Shown here piece after piece: positions 34,793 through 42,647 of a DNA stretch of 64,000 nucleotides (position 1 is the first letter of the stretch; each line of letters opens with the position of its first letter). The position numbers were made by a program, and so were the translations under genes. The notes beneath the pieces are model-generated. The model saw only the letters and a program-made list of their open reading frames with translations. It searched no databases and was not told the DNA's origin. The DNA is taken from NCBI RefSeq assembly GCF_001083785.1, contig NZ_LAVL01000001.1, forward strand, positions 124,001-188,000, in the 5' to 3' direction. The stretch is from Nonomuraea sp. SBT364 (GTDB taxonomy: Bacteria; Actinomycetota; Actinomycetes; Streptosporangiales; Streptosporangiaceae).

Positions 34793-35752
34793 TCATGATG
34801 TAGCCGATGCGCCGGCGTCCGTGCTGTGGCACTCGGGCAGCCAATCGCGGGCGGGATCGTGTTCCAGCCACCGATTGCGCTCGGCCTCCGTCACGAAGGC
34901 GCTTGTCAGGGCGTCCAGCAGCGGGTGGCCGCCGTTGCCGCGCCAGAGCAGTGACCAGGCGTACAGCGGGGTGGGGTCGATCAGCGGGACCGAGCGGATC
35001 GCCGGGTGCGGCGGGACGGGCAGGTCTGCGGGCAGCAGGCTGAAGCGGTGCGGGTCGGCCGCCAGGGCGGCCAGCAGGCGGTCCAGCCCCAAGTTCGTGC
35101 CTTCGGCGTGCCGGCGGATGCCGAAGGCCATGGCGAAGCGGTGCAGGAAGTCCAGCCGGTGGAGCGCGCCGGGAGTCCACAGCACGCCGTCGCGCAACTG
35201 CGCCGGACGGATCGCGGGCGCGTTCGCCAGCGGATGATCGGCGTGGAGGATGGCATCCATGGGTTCCAGCCGGACCAGGCGATGGGTCAGCCCTGCGGGC
35301 AGCGGCGCGTGGACGCGGCCGAAGGCGGCGTCGATGTCGCCATGCAGCAGCGCGGTGATCACCGTCGGCAGGTCGCGGCCGTGGCCGAGTTCCAGCCGCG
35401 GCTCACCGGTCGCCACCTGGGCCAGGGTGCGCATGGGCGCGTACAGGTGGCCCCACACGTCGATCCGCAGCGGGCGGTGTGTGTCCAGCAGCGCCGCCAC
35501 GGCCAGGTCGGCGGCGGCCAGCGCCTGCCGGGCGGGCTCCAGGAAATGCCGGCCGGCCTGGGTGAGGCGCACTCCCTGGCCGCCGCGGTCGAGCAGGCGC
35601 CTGCCGAGCGTGGACTCCAGGCGGGCGATCCGCTTCGAGAGGGCCTGCTGAGAGATCGACAACTCCTCGGCCGCGTGGCCGAAGTGCAGCTCTTCCGCCG
35701 CCTGTACGAACGCGCGCACCTGCGCCAGGTCCAAGTCCACGGCTGTCACCAT
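34793..35752 (-). CDS. LysR-family transcriptional regulator
   Basis: 319 residues from ATG 35752; the in-frame ATG at 35761 would lie inside the palindrome. The N-terminal helix-turn-helix reads AEELHFGHAAEELSISQQAL and SKRIARLESTLGRRLLDRGG, and the C-terminal effector-binding domain starts with LRIDVWGHLYAPMRTLAQVA. The gene is divergent from the oxidoreductase-hydrolase pair, with a LysR-type dyad between the starts, so it is the expected activator of that pair with a co-inducer that may be the substrate or product of those enzymes. Confidence 0.92.
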   Translation of the reverse strand: MVTAVDLDLAQVRAFVQAAEELHFGHAAEELSISQQALSKRIARLESTLGRRLLDRGGQGVRLTQAGRHFLEPARQALAAADLAVAALLDTHRPLRIDVWGHLYAPMRTLAQVATGEPRLELGHGRDLPTVITALLHGDIDAAFGRVHAPLPAGLTHRLVRLEPMDAILHADHPLANAPAIRPAQLRDGVLWTPGALHRLDFLHRFAMAFGIRRHAEGTNLGLDRLLAALAADPHRFSLLPADLPVPPHPAIRSVPLIDPTPLYAWSLLWRGNGGHPLLDALTSAFVTEAERNRWLEHDPARDWLPECHSTDAGASATS

Positions 35753-35755
35753 AGG

Positions 35756-35774
35756 CGACAACCCATGGTTGTCG
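35756..35774. promoter_or_regulatory. LysR-type operator between divergent genes
   Basis: CGACAACC (35756-35763) and GGTTGTCG (35767-35774) are perfect arms around a three-base centre. It includes the T-N11-A spacing expected of LysR sites and overlaps the region just upstream of the regulator start, 46 bases before the oxidoreductase gene. Confidence 0.7.
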
Positions 35775-35820
35775 GCTTCTCGCGTCCGTTGTTGGCTCAG
35801 GCGCTCCGCTCGCCGGTTTC

Positions 35821-36753
35821 ATGGCCCGCATGCATAGATTGATTCCTACGGGAGATGCCGCGCGGCCTGTGGAGTTCGCCCAGGCCGCTCAGCCCGTGCC
35901 CGCCCCGGACGAGGCGTTGATCAAGGTTGAGGCGTTCTCCCCCAACCGCGGAGAGACGTTCCTGCTGGAAACGCCGGAGCCCGGTCTGCAGCCGGGGAAG
36001 GACGTCGCCGGACTGGTCGTGCAGGCCGCCGCCGACGGCTCGGGCCCACCGGCCGGCAGCCGGGTGGTGGGTCATCCGCCCATGGGCGGATGGGCCGAGT
36101 ACGCGAGCGTGCCCACCCACTCGATCGCTGTCCTGCCCGACGGGCTCACCACCGTGCAGGCGGCCGCACTGCCACTGGCCGGGATCACCGCGCTGCGCCT
36201 GCTCCGCACTGCCGGCGCCGTGACGGGCAGGCGACTGCTGCTGACCGGAGCCTCCGGCGGAGTGGGGCATTATCTGACCGAGATGGCCGCCGCAGCCGGG
36301 GCGGAGGTGACCGCGGTGACCGCCACGGCGGAGCGCGGCGCGCGTCTGCGCGAGCTGGGCGCCGCTGCGATCGTGCACGACGTGGACGAGGCGGACGGGC
36401 CGTTCGATGTGGTGCTGGAGTCCACCGGCGGCAACGCGCTCCCCGCCGCGCTGGCCCGGTTGGCGCCGGATGGCCTTCTGGTCTGGTTCGGGCAGGCCAG
36501 CCGCACCCCTGCGACGGTGAACTTCTTCGACCTGCTGGCCGGGCCGCAGAACGCCGTGATCCGGCACTTCCACTACGCGGGCACGCCGTACGGTCCTGAC
36601 CTGGCCAGCCTGGTAAGGCTGGCGGCCGGTGGGCGGCTGCACCCCGAGATCGGCCGCACCGCCGACTGGAGCCGGACCGCCGACGTCCTGGTCGATCTGC
36701 GGGAACGCCGGATCCGCGGCAAGGCCGTACTGACGATCGGAGCATCGCGATGA
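35821..36753 (+). CDS. Zinc-binding-dehydrogenase-type NADP oxidoreductase (quinone oxidoreductase-like MDR)
   Basis: 310 residues. It has the GroES-like N-terminus with EAFSPNRGETFLLETPEPGL and PGKDVAGLVVQAA, and the Rossmann domain with LLLTGASGGVGHYLTEMAAA, a GxGxxG-like NADP loop. The zinc ligands of true alcohol dehydrogenases are absent, as expected for the quinone-oxidoreductase subgroup that reduces quinones or enones. Its stop overlaps the hydrolase start by four bases, and it is divergent from the LysR gene. Confidence 0.9.
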   Translation: MARMHRLIPTGDAARPVEFAQAAQPVPAPDEALIKVEAFSPNRGETFLLETPEPGLQPGKDVAGLVVQAAADGSGPPAGSRVVGHPPMGGWAEYASVPTHSIAVLPDGLTTVQAAALPLAGITALRLLRTAGAVTGRRLLLTGASGGVGHYLTEMAAAAGAEVTAVTATAERGARLRELGAAAIVHDVDEADGPFDVVLESTGGNALPAALARLAPDGLLVWFGQASRTPATVNFFDLLAGPQNAVIRHFHYAGTPYGPDLASLVRLAAGGRLHPEIGRTADWSRTADVLVDLRERRIRGKAVLTIGASR

Positions 36754-37730
36754 GCGCCGCGGACCTCGCCGCCGCCAACCTCTCACGCGCCACCGGAGCC
36801 GGGCTGGACCTGCACGAGTACCTGCGCGTCACCGGTGAACTGGCGGACCCCGACCAGTGGGGTGAGTCCTTCATGCGCGCCGCACGCGAGCACGTGGCGC
36901 GCGCCGAGCAGGCGGCCACGGCGATCTCAACGGGCGAGCACCTGCGAGTGGCGGCGCGCTGGTTCCACTTCGCCACCCTGGGACCGAACCGCCAGAGCGC
37001 GCTCGCGGCGGCCGAGGCCGACACCGCCATGGGACGGTCGCTGGAGTTGCTGGAGCCGCAGGCGCGCCGGGTCGAAGGGCCGGGCTTCACCGGCTGGTTG
37101 CGCAGCCCAGCCGATGCCCGCGCGACGGTGGTGGTGGTTCCGGGGCTGGACTCCGGCAAGGAGGAGTTCCACGACGTCGTCACCGCCCTGTTGCGCCGGG
37201 GCCTGGCCGTGTTCGCCATGGACGGGCCGGGACAGGGCGCGCTCGCCGCCACCAGCACCGTCCGCGCCGACTACCACCGCGTGATCGGCCGGGTCATCGA
37301 CGCACTCGGCGCGCGGAACGTGGGACTCGTCGGGCTCAGCCTTGGCGGCTACTACGTCGCAGAAAGCGCCGCCCGGGAGAGCCGCGTCGCGGCCGCCGTC
37401 ACCGTCAGTGGCCCCTTCCGGCTGCACTGGGACGTCCTGCCACCTCCCGTACGGGATCTCCTCATCCAGCGGGCCGGTGGCGAAGAAGCGGCCCGCCGCT
37501 TCGCCGGCCAGGTGGACCTGTCCGCCCTCGCCCCGCAGATCACCTGCCCGCTGCTGGTCATCGACGGCGGCCGGGATGTCATCCTGGGCGTGACCAACGG
37601 CGAGCCGCTGGCCCGCCTGGCACCGCACGGGCGCTACGTGTCCCTGCCCCATGGCGACCACCTGCTCGGCAACGCCCGCCCCGACTGGCTGGCCCCGGCC
37701 GCCGACTGGATCTCTGAAGCACTCGCATGA
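36750..37730 (+). CDS. Alpha/beta-hydrolase (FrsA / 2,6-dihydroxypseudooxynicotine hydrolase-like)
   Basis: 326 residues. A helical N-terminal cap of about 120 residues precedes a hydrolase core that starts VVVPGLDSGKEEFHDVVTAL, with MDGPGQG (oxyanion region), nucleophile in VGLSLGGYY, acid Asp in IDGGRDV and His in LPHGDHLLGN. The N-terminal cap and the PGLDSGKEE signature are those of the FrsA and DHPON-hydrolase group, which cleave carbon-carbon bonds or esters of small ketonic compounds. It is translationally coupled to the oxidoreductase, so the two probably carry out sequential steps in breakdown of one compound under LysR control. Confidence 0.85.
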   Translation: MSAADLAAANLSRATGAGLDLHEYLRVTGELADPDQWGESFMRAAREHVARAEQAATAISTGEHLRVAARWFHFATLGPNRQSALAAAEADTAMGRSLELLEPQARRVEGPGFTGWLRSPADARATVVVVPGLDSGKEEFHDVVTALLRRGLAVFAMDGPGQGALAATSTVRADYHRVIGRVIDALGARNVGLVGLSLGGYYVAESAARESRVAAAVTVSGPFRLHWDVLPPPVRDLLIQRAGGEEAARRFAGQVDLSALAPQITCPLLVIDGGRDVILGVTNGEPLARLAPHGRYVSLPHGDHLLGNARPDWLAPAADWISEALA

Positions 37731-37945
37731 CCCGCTCCCGGGGGCCCGGCCGCCGCACATTGCCTCATCGCCGAGGGCGCCCACGGCCGACGCCGTGCTC
37801 GGAGCACGTTCGACCTCGGTGAGATCCCGCCGCTGCTCAAGCCCGTCGGCCGGGCTGTCAATCGGCTCGTTCGTACAAGCCGTGCCGGCGTGCACGCCGC
37901 ATTCTGAGGGTCCGACGCCCCGGACATCATCGTGGAGGTGGAGCA

Positions 37946-38746
37946 TTGATCAAGAGAATCGGCAGGCCGGCGATTGCGATCTGCATGGCAATCGCCCTGG
38001 TGGCGACATTGTCCTCGCCCGCCCAGGCTCATTACGTCTATGAGAAAGGCGAGATCTACAAATCGGCGGACGTGTGCGTCGACGGCCGCGCAGAAGTCTC
38101 GCACGGAGATGGAGGGGGCTACGCCCGCGCTGACACCTGGTCGGAAACCAGGGGCTTCGTCTACGGAGTTGGGTGGGTCAACTGCGCCGTGGGCTGGTCA
38201 CGCCCCGCTGGTTACATCGCCGCCCGGTACGACTACTTGGTGTTCGACCTGAGTGCCGGAGTCTGGGGGCTGTGCCGCCAACTGGATTGGTGGTACGGCT
38301 CAGGCTCGCACCTAACCGTCGCCTGGAACTTCGGCAACAGGACACCGTGCGGAACCGCCTGGTACGCCACGATCGGCTGGTCAGCCGTCCGCAACGGCTC
38401 GACCTGGAACGGAGGAGAAATCGCCTCCGGCAACCACTGGCTCGATCCCCCTCTCACCCTGACTGCTCAACACTCCGCTCAACCCCCGCGCCCCGCATGG
38501 GTACGTAAGAACGGAACCATCGACAGCGCGAAGTTCCCCGATGAACTCCCCGTCATGAGCGACGACGGCCGGCTTCGCCGCGACGGCACCGGAGCACCCG
38601 TCCTCACCCCGATCAGCAAGGTCCCCCCATTGGTGGCAGATGCGGAAGCCTTGCAAGGTTCCGCTGAGGCCGAACGGACCGTGATCGTAGAAAACGGAGT
38701 GCGCACCGAGATCATCGAGGTGGCACCCACACGCCCAGCCACGTAA
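37946..38746 (+). CDS. Secreted orphan protein
   Basis: 266 residues, starting at TTG 37946 behind the strong site GGAGGTGGAG. A signal peptide (PAIAICMAIALVATLSSPAQ, cleavage near AQAH) is followed by a tryptophan- and tyrosine-rich domain with cysteines (ADVCVDGRAEVSHGDGGGYA, GWVNCAVGWSRP, WGLCRQLDWWYG, RTPCGTAWYATIGW), suggesting a disulphide-linked beta fold. From about residue 170 a charged, proline-rich tail (RPAWVRKNGTIDSAKFPDEL) is probably unstructured. No family recognised. It is monocistronic, with a clear terminator behind it. Confidence 0.7.
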   Translation: MIKRIGRPAIAICMAIALVATLSSPAQAHYVYEKGEIYKSADVCVDGRAEVSHGDGGGYARADTWSETRGFVYGVGWVNCAVGWSRPAGYIAARYDYLVFDLSAGVWGLCRQLDWWYGSGSHLTVAWNFGNRTPCGTAWYATIGWSAVRNGSTWNGGEIASGNHWLDPPLTLTAQHSAQPPRPAWVRKNGTIDSAKFPDELPVMSDDGRLRRDGTGAPVLTPISKVPPLVADAEALQGSAEAERTVIVENGVRTEIIEVAPTRPAT

Positions 38747-38762
38747 CCATCCATCACGGCTT

Positions 38763-38794
38763 CCGCGTCGGGACGTCGAGCCGCCCCGACGCGG
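38763..38794 (+). terminator. Hairpin terminator after the secreted orphan
   Basis: CCGCGTCGGG (38763-38772) and CCCGACGCGG (38785-38794) form a perfect 10-base stem, 17 bases after the stop codon. Confidence 0.7.
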
Positions 38795-38984
38795 GCCGCT
38801 TGCGACCGGCAGAGCCACCATGTCCCCGCCGCCGATTCGGTGATGAGAGCAACGCCGCCGATCCCACGCCCCTCCTCGTCTCCTCCCGGACGCTGAGGCC
38901 GATCCGGATAACGGCCGGGCGGGCGGCGGTATCTCACGGGCAGCGGTTCCGAGACCTGGTCGCCCGACCTGCCGTCCGTGGCGC

Positions 38985-40169
38985 TCATCTGTCTTCGTGT
39001 GCCGGGCCGGCCTCGACCAGGCGCAGGCGGGCGGCGATCGAGTCCTGGCGGTGAGGCGGTGCTTCCTCGTGCAGGCTGCGCAGCAGGTCGCGGAGCCGGA
39101 GCTGGACCATGGGGCTGCGCGTGACGGCGATGACCTCGTCGAAGGCGAGGTGCAGGTAGTCCTCCCAGGTGGGCAGGGGGATCACGAGGCGGATCCGGCC
39201 TCGGGCGTCGGCCACGGACCCCACGTCGAGCGCCTTGCCCACCAGGCGGCGCAGCAGGTCGTGCGCGTGATCCAGGGCCTGGACGGCGGTGACCGGGTCG
39301 TTGATCGCCACCGAGACGGCCCGGAGCGCGATGTCGGCCAGCAGCCGGAACCCGAACGCGGTGTCCTGCGCGAAGGCGCGTTCGGCTCCGGTGCGGAAGT
39401 GCCGGAGCAGCAGCCGTTCGGGGATGGCGTGGTGGTGGACGTCGGCGAGCAGGTCGCCGTCGAAGAGCTGCGCCCCGATGGGGGCGCGCAGCACGATGAC
39501 GGCGTCGTGGTGGGCCGCCAGGGAGACCAGCGCGGGCACGTCGATCTCCTGGAGCCTGGCCGGCCCACCGTGCCGGCGGACCGAGGACGCCGGGGAGGGC
39601 GGGCCGAGCGGCTCGCGGGCGGAATCGTCCTGGTAGGGCTGGGTGTAGACGATGTCCAGGACCCGGCGGGTACGCCGGTTGATCACGTTCAGGCAGGGCG
39701 CGAGCTGGATGGAGACGAAGGCGCGGATCTGCACGGTGCGCATGAGCAGCGCGGCGACGAGCGCGAGGAGTACGGCCAGCACGGGCACGGTGAGGGAGAC
39801 CTCGCCGCGATGCGCGACCACGAGAGCCGCGGTGATTGCGTAGATGAACAGGCCGACGGCGAAGGCGAAGGTGCGCCAGACGATCGGATCGTCCCGGAAC
39901 AGGGTGAGCCGCAGGCTGAAGGTGCCGGCGGCGAACTGCATGACCAGGAACAGCAGGGAGAAGATGAGGCTGGCCAGGCCCAGCACGCCGAACCCGATGG
40001 TGAACAGCGCCCCGGTGACGTCCTTGGTGGGCAGCGCCACCGTGGGAGGCAGGCCGGGCAGGATCAGCCCGGCGGCGAGCCCGGCCGAGGCGCAGACGAC
40101 CTGGACCGCACTGGCCCGCAGCCGCCGCCGGGGACGCCGGAAGAGCGTCCGGGGAACGCGTTCCCTCAT
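38985..40169 (-). CDS. DUF2254 domain-containing membrane protein
   Basis: 394 residues from ATG 40169 (MRERVPRTLF); the frame extends upstream to 40214 without a ribosome site. Four hydrophobic segments lie in the first 160 residues (for example VQVVCASAGLAAGLILPGLP and FTIGFGVLGLASLIFSLLFL). The soluble part contains VSVAINDPVTAVQALDHAHD, the conserved block of DUF2254. Function is unknown; the predicted topology is a membrane anchor with a large cytoplasmic domain. It is 124 bases downstream of the SulP gene on the same strand and probably belongs to the GAP-SulP transcript. Confidence 0.9.
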   Translation of the reverse strand: MRERVPRTLFRRPRRRLRASAVQVVCASAGLAAGLILPGLPPTVALPTKDVTGALFTIGFGVLGLASLIFSLLFLVMQFAAGTFSLRLTLFRDDPIVWRTFAFAVGLFIYAITAALVVAHRGEVSLTVPVLAVLLALVAALLMRTVQIRAFVSIQLAPCLNVINRRTRRVLDIVYTQPYQDDSAREPLGPPSPASSVRRHGGPARLQEIDVPALVSLAAHHDAVIVLRAPIGAQLFDGDLLADVHHHAIPERLLLRHFRTGAERAFAQDTAFGFRLLADIALRAVSVAINDPVTAVQALDHAHDLLRRLVGKALDVGSVADARGRIRLVIPLPTWEDYLHLAFDEVIAVTRSPMVQLRLRDLLRSLHEEAPPHRQDSIAARLRLVEAGPAHEDR

Positions 40170-40293
40170 GAGGCGGCGGCACCCTTCTCCAGGCGGACGG
40201 CTTGCTTGTGGCATGCCCGCGGCGTGTCGGCGGCAAGGTCAGAAACGTGCCAACAGTTGATCACCGCACCCCCTGGACGCACCCGCGCGGATC

Positions 40294-41913
40294 TCAAGCG
40301 TGGTTGCTCGCCCGGTAGGCGGCGGCCGCGGCTTCGTTGGAGTCGTAGTAGGTCAGTTCGGTCAGGCCGTAGTGGGCGAGCAGGTGTCGCAGGCCGGTGG
40401 TGGCGCGGGAGATGGCGAAGGTGACGCCGCGTTCGCGCAGCGTGGCGACGGTCTCGCGGAGGGCTTGGGCGCCGGTGGTGTCGACGTCGGTGATCGCCTC
40501 GGCGTCCAGGACGATCCATCGGGCGCCGTCGCCGGCCAGGCGGGCGACCTCGGTCTTGAAGGTGCCGGCGTTGGCGAAGAAGAGCTGGCTCTCGAACCGG
40601 TAGACGGTCAGCGGCCCGGCCTCGTGCCCGCGTACGTACCGGCCGTGCCCGCCGGGACGGAGGGTGGCGGTGCTGGGGCGGGCGGCCCGCCGTACGACGT
40701 CCACGGCCGAGAGCAGGAAGGCGATGACGACGGCGGTGAGCGAGCCGAGCACCGGCACGCCGAGCAGGCACACGACGGCGATCCAGAACTCCGAGCGGCG
40801 CAGCCGCCACAACTCGGCCAGCTTGCGCACGTCGATGAGCCGGATGACGGCGACGGCGACGATGCCCGCCAGGGCGGTGTTGGGCAGGTAGGCGAGCACG
40901 CCGGAGAAGAAGGCGACCAGGACGGCGACCACGGCCGCGCAGACCACGCTCGGAAGCTGGGAGCGGGAGCCGGTGGCGTCCATGGCGGCGGTGCGCGAGG
41001 CGCTGGAACCGGTGGTCATCGACTGGGTGAGCCCGGCGGCGACGTTGGCCAGCCCGAACGCGCGTAGTTCCTGGTTGGCGTCGAGGCGGTAGCCGTGCTG
41101 TTCGGCGTAGCGGCGGGCGGTGAGCAGGCCGTCGGCCAGAGTGACGGCGCAGATCGCGATGGCGCCGGGGATGAGCCCCGCCCACTGCCCGAGGCTGATC
41201 GACGGCCAGTGCGGCATCGGCAGCCCGGACGGCACCCGGCCGAGGACCGACACGCCGTGCTTGTCGAGCCCGGCCCAGGCCACAGCCACGGTGGCGGCGA
41301 CCAGCGCGATCAGCGGCCCCGGCAGCGCGGGCGCGAACTTCCGCAGCGCGACGATCACCACCACGGTCGCCACGCCGACGGCCACGCTCCACAGGTGCGC
41401 CTGCGGGATCTTCGTGATGATCTCCCACAGCTCCGGGAAGAATCGGTCGGCGGTGACGTGGACGCCGAGGATCTTCTCGACCTGGCTGGTGAGGATCTCG
41501 ACCGCCAGCCCGGCGATGAACCCGACCAGCACCGGCTCGGACAGGAAATCGGCCAGGAAGCCCAGCTTGAATGCGTAGAACAGCAGGAACACCACCGCGC
41601 AGACGAGCGCCTGCGCGTAGGCCAGTTCGACGTACTGCGGGCTGCCGGGCCGGGCGGCCATCGCCACCAGCAGGGAGGCGATCAGCGCCGCGATCGGCGC
41701 GTCCGGGCTGGCCACGAGCTGGCGGGACGAGCACAGCAGCGCGAACACCAGCATCGGCACGATCGCCGTGTACAGGCCGACGACCGGCGGCAGGCCGGCG
41801 ATCTGCGCGTAGCCGATGTTGAGCGGGATCGCCAGCGCAGCCAGCGTGACCCCGGCGGTGACCTCCCCGGGCCAGTTCAGCCGGCCCCGCATGCCCGCGG
41901 CGAACCACGTCAC
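40294..41913 (-). CDS. SulP-family anion transporter with STAS domain
   Basis: 539 residues from GTG 41913, which overlaps the GAP gene stop by four bases. The transmembrane core shows VTLAALAIPLNIGYAQIAGL (SulP signature) and GLTQSMTTGSSASRTAAMDA, and about 11-14 hydrophobic segments. The C-terminal STAS domain (from about residue 420) contains FANAGTFKTEVARLAGDGAR and VLDAEAITDVDTTGAQALRE, where DTTG is the nucleotide-binding/phosphorylation loop region seen in anti-sigma-factor antagonists. SulP proteins import sulfate, bicarbonate or other anions. It lies in the minus-strand cluster GAP-SulP-DUF2254 and is divergent from another SulP gene. Confidence 0.93.
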   Translation of the reverse strand: MTWFAAGMRGRLNWPGEVTAGVTLAALAIPLNIGYAQIAGLPPVVGLYTAIVPMLVFALLCSSRQLVASPDAPIAALIASLLVAMAARPGSPQYVELAYAQALVCAVVFLLFYAFKLGFLADFLSEPVLVGFIAGLAVEILTSQVEKILGVHVTADRFFPELWEIITKIPQAHLWSVAVGVATVVVIVALRKFAPALPGPLIALVAATVAVAWAGLDKHGVSVLGRVPSGLPMPHWPSISLGQWAGLIPGAIAICAVTLADGLLTARRYAEQHGYRLDANQELRAFGLANVAAGLTQSMTTGSSASRTAAMDATGSRSQLPSVVCAAVVAVLVAFFSGVLAYLPNTALAGIVAVAVIRLIDVRKLAELWRLRRSEFWIAVVCLLGVPVLGSLTAVVIAFLLSAVDVVRRAARPSTATLRPGGHGRYVRGHEAGPLTVYRFESQLFFANAGTFKTEVARLAGDGARWIVLDAEAITDVDTTGAQALRETVATLRERGVTFAISRATTGLRHLLAHYGLTELTYYDSNEAAAAAYRASNHA

Positions 41914-42569
41914 GGCAGCAGCCCGCCCAGCCCCTTGCCGATCAGCACCACGCCGATGACCAGCAGCAGCACGAACATCACCGTCGCGTTGTTCTGCTCC
42001 AGCCAGCCCTTGAGCCGATCCAGCGGCGCACGCATCCGGTCGGCCGCGACCGCGTACACCACGACCGGGACCGCCACGCTGCACGCGGCCAGCACCGTGA
42101 AGACGGCCAGCAACAGGACCGCGTGCGTGCCCCCCTGGGCGATGGCCACGCCGGCGGCCACGCACATCATGAGGTTCTTCGGGTTGACCGCCGCCAGAGC
42201 GGCCCCAAGCCCGGCGGCCTTGACGGCGGTGAGCCTGTCGATGGCCTTCATCCAGCCGGGCAGCCCGGGCCGCCCGCGTGACTTCCACTGCTTGCCGGCC
42301 AGGCCGAGCAGGACCAGCCCGAGCACCAGCTTGACCCACGACACCGCCGCGGAAGGCTCCCCCGACCCCGCCGACAGGCCGATCGCGCCGGCCAGCCAGA
42401 TGAAGATCGCGGTCGCCACCACGATCCCGGCCACCCAGCCGATGAGGAACCCCATGCTGGTACCGCCCGCCTTGGGCGCCAGCAGCATCAGGATCACCGC
42501 GATGATCGGGATCGGGCTGATCGCCACGGCCAGCGCGAACGGCAGCAACTCCCCCAGCACCGCACCCAT
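41910..42569 (-). CDS. GAP-family (Sap, sulfolipid-1-addressing-like) membrane protein
   Basis: 219 residues with six hydrophobic segments. LPFALAVAISPIPIIAVILM and LAPKAGGTSMGFLIGWVAGI are the GAP-family opening, related to LysE-type exporters, and LAAVNPKNLMMCVAAGVAIA is the central NPK motif. In mycobacteria a member takes part in addressing sulfolipid-1 to the surface; others transport glycopeptidolipids or small molecules. The last four bases overlap the SulP start codon, implying obligate co-translation. A shared 78-base region separates it from the divergent second SulP gene. Confidence 0.88.
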   Translation of the reverse strand: MGAVLGELLPFALAVAISPIPIIAVILMLLAPKAGGTSMGFLIGWVAGIVVATAIFIWLAGAIGLSAGSGEPSAAVSWVKLVLGLVLLGLAGKQWKSRGRPGLPGWMKAIDRLTAVKAAGLGAALAAVNPKNLMMCVAAGVAIAQGGTHAVLLLAVFTVLAACSVAVPVVVYAVAADRMRAPLDRLKGWLEQNNATVMFVLLLVIGVVLIGKGLGGLLP

Positions 42570-42647
42570 GCGGCTGGCCTACCCCTTTTGAGCAGGAACG
42601 ATGCTCTCCCGGGCTTCCCTTGCCCCGGCCTTGGCTAGGAACCAGAG

